From: Candidatus Bathyarchaeota archaeon
Lineage (GTDB): Archaea; Thermoproteota; Bathyarchaeia; Bathyarchaeales; Bathycorpusculaceae
Assembly: GCA_026014705.1 (NCBI GenBank)
Contig: JAOZHU010000015.1
Coordinates: 152,188-216,187 of the forward strand
DNA: 64,000 nucleotides
Direction of reading: 5' to 3'
Part shown: positions 61,739 through 64,000 of the stretch, piece after piece
Position numbering within the stretch: the first letter of the stretch is position 1
Layout of the letters: each line of letters starts with the position of its first letter
Notes under the pieces: model-generated
What the model saw: only the letters and a program-made list of their open reading frames with translations
Database searches by the model: none
What the model was told of the DNA's origin: nothing
Made by a program: the position numbers and the translations under genes

Positions 61739-63658
61739 ATGGCTCAGAGTTTAACGGAAAAAATTTTGGCAGCCCATCTCGCAGAAGGGCGGCTTGTGTC
61801 AGGCGAAGAAATTGGTTTACAGATAGATCACACGCTAACCCAAGATTCCACCGGGACCTTGGCATATTTAGAGTTTGAGGCTATGAGAATTCCCAAAGTA
61901 AAGACCAAGCTGAGCCTAAGTTTTGTAGATCATAACATGCTGCAGAATGACTTCAGAAACGCTGACGACCACCGCTATCTCCAGAGTGTCGCCGCCAAAT
62001 ACGGCATTGTCTTTTCGCGCCCTGGCAATGGCATATGCCACCAGCTGTATTTGGAGCGTTTCGCCCGACCAGCGTACACGCTGTTGGGGAGTGACAGTCA
62101 CACGCCGACTGCGGGCGGCATGGGCATGATTGCGATTGGTGCCGGCGGGCTGGATGTTGCGGTAGCCATGGCTGGAGAGCCATTTTTCTTGGAAATGCCT
62201 AGCGTTTTGGGCGTAAAATTAACTGGGGTGTTGCAGCCTTTTGTTTCAGCGAAGGATGTGATACTTGAGGTTCTGCGGCGGTTAAGCGTTAAAGGTGGAG
62301 TAAACAAAATCTTGGAATATTTTGGCAGTGGCGTCAAGGGTTTAAGTGTTCCCGAGCGGGGCACGATAGCGAACATGGGAACGGAGACGGGGGCGACAAC
62401 GTCTATTTTTCCTTCAGATGAGATGACGAGAGTTTTTTTGAGGGCTCAGGGGCGTGAAGGTCAGTGGGTGGCGCTTGAGGCAGATGGCGGCGCGTGCTAC
62501 AGTGAAGTTCTCGACTTGGATTTAGACGGGATTGAACCGTTGGTGGCGCTTCCGCATAGCCCCGATAACGTGAAGGCAGTGAGTGAAATTGAGGGAACTC
62601 CTGTGGATCAGGTGTGCATCGGCAGTTGCACGAATTCTTCGCTGCGTGACTTGAAAGTGGTTGCTGCACTTTTGAAGGGCAAAAAGATTGCTGATAACGT
62701 GAGCTTGACGGTTTCGCCTGGCTCACGGCAGGTTTTGGAGAATTTGGCTGCGAGTGGCGAGCTTGTGCACTTGATTAAGTCGGGTGCGCGGATACTGGAG
62801 AATGCGTGTGGTCCCTGCATCGGGGTTGGGCAGGCTCCGCCGACAGGTGGCGTTTCTCTTCGCACGTTCAATCGTAACTTTCGTGGCAGGTCGGGAACGC
62901 AGGACGCTGAGGTTTTTTTGGTTAGTCCTGAAACTGCTGTTGCTTCTGCGTTGTCTGGTGAGATCACGGATCCGCGGCGGCTTGGGCGTTTTCCTCAGGT
63001 GAAGTTGCCTGATCGGTTCATAGTTGATGATAGCATGTTTATTTTTCCGAGTGGGAACCCTTACAAGGGCGAGGTTGTACGGGGGCCTAACATTAAGCCT
63101 TTGCCGCCTTTCACGCCGTTGCCCCGTAAACTCTGCGGTGAGGTTTTGTTGAAGTTGGGTGATAATGTTACGACAGATGATATTTTGCCCGGCGGTTCAG
63201 AGGTTCTATCCTTGAGAAGCAATATTCCTGAGATCAGCAAGCATGTTTTTCGTTTTGTTGATTCGGGTTTTGCGGAGAGGGCTTTGGCGAAGCGCGGCGG
63301 GTTTATTGTGGCTGGGGAGAATTATGGTCAGGGGTCTTCTCGTGAGCATGCTGCGTTGGCGCCGAGGTTTCTCGGGGTCAGGGCTGTTCTTGCTAAGTCT
63401 TTTGCTAGGATTCATTTGGCGAACTTGGTTAATTTTGGGATTTTGCCTTTAACTTTTGCGGACGAAGCGGGCTATGATGGTGTGGCTCAAGGTGAGGTGC
63501 TTGAGTTGGATGTTTCGGCTTTGGAGAAAGTCTTGCCTGTGAAGAATATTGCGCGGGGTTTAGAGTTGTGTGTTGAGCTTGATGTCGCCGCGCGGGATAG
63601 AGCCGTGCTGAAGGCTGGGGGAAAGTTGGTTGCCGTGACGTGTGGTTCGGCGGTTTAA
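61739..63658 (+). CDS. Aconitate hydratase, Aquifex-type single-chain
   Basis: 639 residues from ATG 61739 with GAGGTGA just upstream; the frame opens at 61700. The core has LLGSDSHTPTAGGMGMIAIG (about 104-123). The 4Fe-4S cysteines are in CIGSCTNSS and ACGPCIGVGQAPP. The swivel domain with DNVTTDDILPGG and AGENYGQGSSREHAALAPRF (about 535-554) is joined at the C-terminus. This compact arrangement fits the Aquifex-type aconitase, converting citrate to isocitrate. A homoaconitase role in lysine synthesis upstream of LysX is possible, because aminoadipate must be made somewhere. A TATA-like ACTTAAATTT lies near 61642-61651. Confidence 0.85.
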   Translation: MAQSLTEKILAAHLAEGRLVSGEEIGLQIDHTLTQDSTGTLAYLEFEAMRIPKVKTKLSLSFVDHNMLQNDFRNADDHRYLQSVAAKYGIVFSRPGNGICHQLYLERFARPAYTLLGSDSHTPTAGGMGMIAIGAGGLDVAVAMAGEPFFLEMPSVLGVKLTGVLQPFVSAKDVILEVLRRLSVKGGVNKILEYFGSGVKGLSVPERGTIANMGTETGATTSIFPSDEMTRVFLRAQGREGQWVALEADGGACYSEVLDLDLDGIEPLVALPHSPDNVKAVSEIEGTPVDQVCIGSCTNSSLRDLKVVAALLKGKKIADNVSLTVSPGSRQVLENLAASGELVHLIKSGARILENACGPCIGVGQAPPTGGVSLRTFNRNFRGRSGTQDAEVFLVSPETAVASALSGEITDPRRLGRFPQVKLPDRFIVDDSMFIFPSGNPYKGEVVRGPNIKPLPPFTPLPRKLCGEVLLKLGDNVTTDDILPGGSEVLSLRSNIPEISKHVFRFVDSGFAERALAKRGGFIVAGENYGQGSSREHAALAPRFLGVRAVLAKSFARIHLANLVNFGILPLTFADEAGYDGVAQGEVLELDVSALEKVLPVKNIARGLELCVELDVAARDRAVLKAGGKLVAVTCGSAV

Positions 63659-63859
63659 TGGTTTTTGGTGTTTTATGTGCCAAAACTTGTTTTTGGGTGC
63701 TGTGTAGCCTTGTATGCGGGTTTGTGGCTGTTGTTGGCTTCTGTTTGCATGGGTGCGCGTTGTTTTTTGGATTTTGGGTAGAGATTATCATATAGAAAAC
63801 CTTTTAAAGTGGTCGTCTAATACTATGAAAAGAGCGATATCTACTGAGGAATGAAAAAT
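63659..63859 (+). promoter_or_regulatory. Intergenic region with T-rich tract and promoter
   Basis: T-rich sequence after aconitase (63659-63780) may terminate its transcript. CCTTTTAAAG (63801-63810) is a TATA-like box, and GAGGA (63846-63850) a ribosome-binding site for the last gene. Confidence 0.45.
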
Positions 63860-64000
63860 ATGAAAAAATCTGTGATTGCGATATTGATGACTACTGTGAT
63901 ATTGTTGTCTTTAGCAGCTCCTTTGGTTTCTACTGTTAAGGCAGCTGACCCTTCTAGTTGGTACAAGACTGTCAACGGCGTGTTGTCTTCTGATTACTAT
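63860..64000 (+). CDS. Secreted protein, N-terminal fragment at window edge
   Basis: Only 47 codons are inside the window, from ATG 63860 (an in-frame ATG at 63851 is also possible). A clear signal peptide is present: KKSVIAILMTTVILLSLAAP, continuing LVSTVKAA, with probable cleavage after KAA. The mature part starts DPSSWYKTVNGVLSSDYY. The rest lies outside. An exported or cell-surface protein is all that can be said. Confidence 0.7.
   Translation, partial: MKKSVIAILMTTVILLSLAAPLVSTVKAADPSSWYKTVNGVLSSDYY

Noticed and set aside
1..64000. CRISPR arrays, insertion sequences, prophage or integrase
   Set aside because: No regularly spaced repeats, transposase or integrase motifs were seen. The only mobile-type trace is the decayed PIN gene.

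Overview
The window looks like a chromosomal segment of an archaeon of the TACK group, most likely a Bathyarchaeia-like lineage. That assignment is inferred from gene content. The segment carries LysW-dependent lysine biosynthesis, topoisomerase VI, Alba, ABCE1, archaeal NAC, a KEOPS subunit (Cgi121), archaeal-type ThrRS and ProRS, RtcB with archease, a methylene-tetrahydromethanopterin dehydrogenase, GuaA split into a separate synthetase subunit, TATA-box promoters at about -25, and a tRNA intron with a bulge-helix-bulge-like fold. No 16S rRNA gene is present to settle the taxonomy. I see no prophage, CRISPR array or intact insertion sequence.

Layout. 0-3.5 kb: 3' part of cobY, then two overlapping genes for membrane-anchored beta-helix (NosD-like) surface proteins. 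3.5-9.9 kb: an Lrp/AsnC regulator divergent from a complete lysW-lysX-lysY-lysZ-lysJ-lysK set, which makes lysine from alpha-aminoadipate on a carrier protein and may also make arginine precursors. 9.9-15.2 kb (minus strand): thrB-thrC-hom-ask-DUF3786-like, the aspartate-to-threonine operon. 15.3-23.2 kb: an ACT-like regulator divergent from argG-argH-carA-carB. 23.2-26 kb: an intron-containing tRNA-Met, rpiA, a membrane-anchored coiled-coil protein and a methyltransferase. 26.1-28.8 kb: a tandem array of three related surface proteins, the first two fused by an apparent one-base frameshift. 28.8-36.4 kb: mtdB-like dehydrogenase, M42 peptidase, archease, adenylate kinase, MBL hydrolase, rtcB, GMP synthase subunit B and a zinc-finger protein. 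36.5-42 kb: a small membrane protein, tRNA-Gly, a decayed PIN toxin, a HutI-like amidohydrolase with altered active-site residues, a phosphoribosyltransferase, Cgi121, a THUMP protein, a PEF-CTERM-like surface protein and a 22-residue acidic microprotein. 42-54.3 kb: ABCE1, topoisomerase VI B and A, NAC, a PfkB kinase, a small zinc protein, thrS, ilvE, an aminotransferase and proS. 54.5-64 kb: a secreted matrixin-like protease, tRNA-Ala, a 46-residue zinc protein, adenosine-specific kinase, threonine dehydratase, a frameshifted Mrp/ApbC ATPase, Alba, an FrhB-CBS fusion, Aquifex-type aconitase and the start of a secreted protein.

The main theme is amino-acid biosynthesis: lysine, threonine, arginine/carbamoyl phosphate, branched-chain steps and aconitase. 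Information-processing genes and a set of cell-surface proteins are interspersed. No single obviously new multi-gene system stands out. The most unusual items are: a recurrent CTATAG-containing intergenic element, a variable-loop tRNA intron, a 22-residue acidic microprotein gene with a full set of expression signals, an apparent non-canonical start of argG, a perfect 22-bp palindrome abutting the carA promoter, HutI lacking a metal ligand, two frameshifted loci, and an FrhB-CBS fusion.
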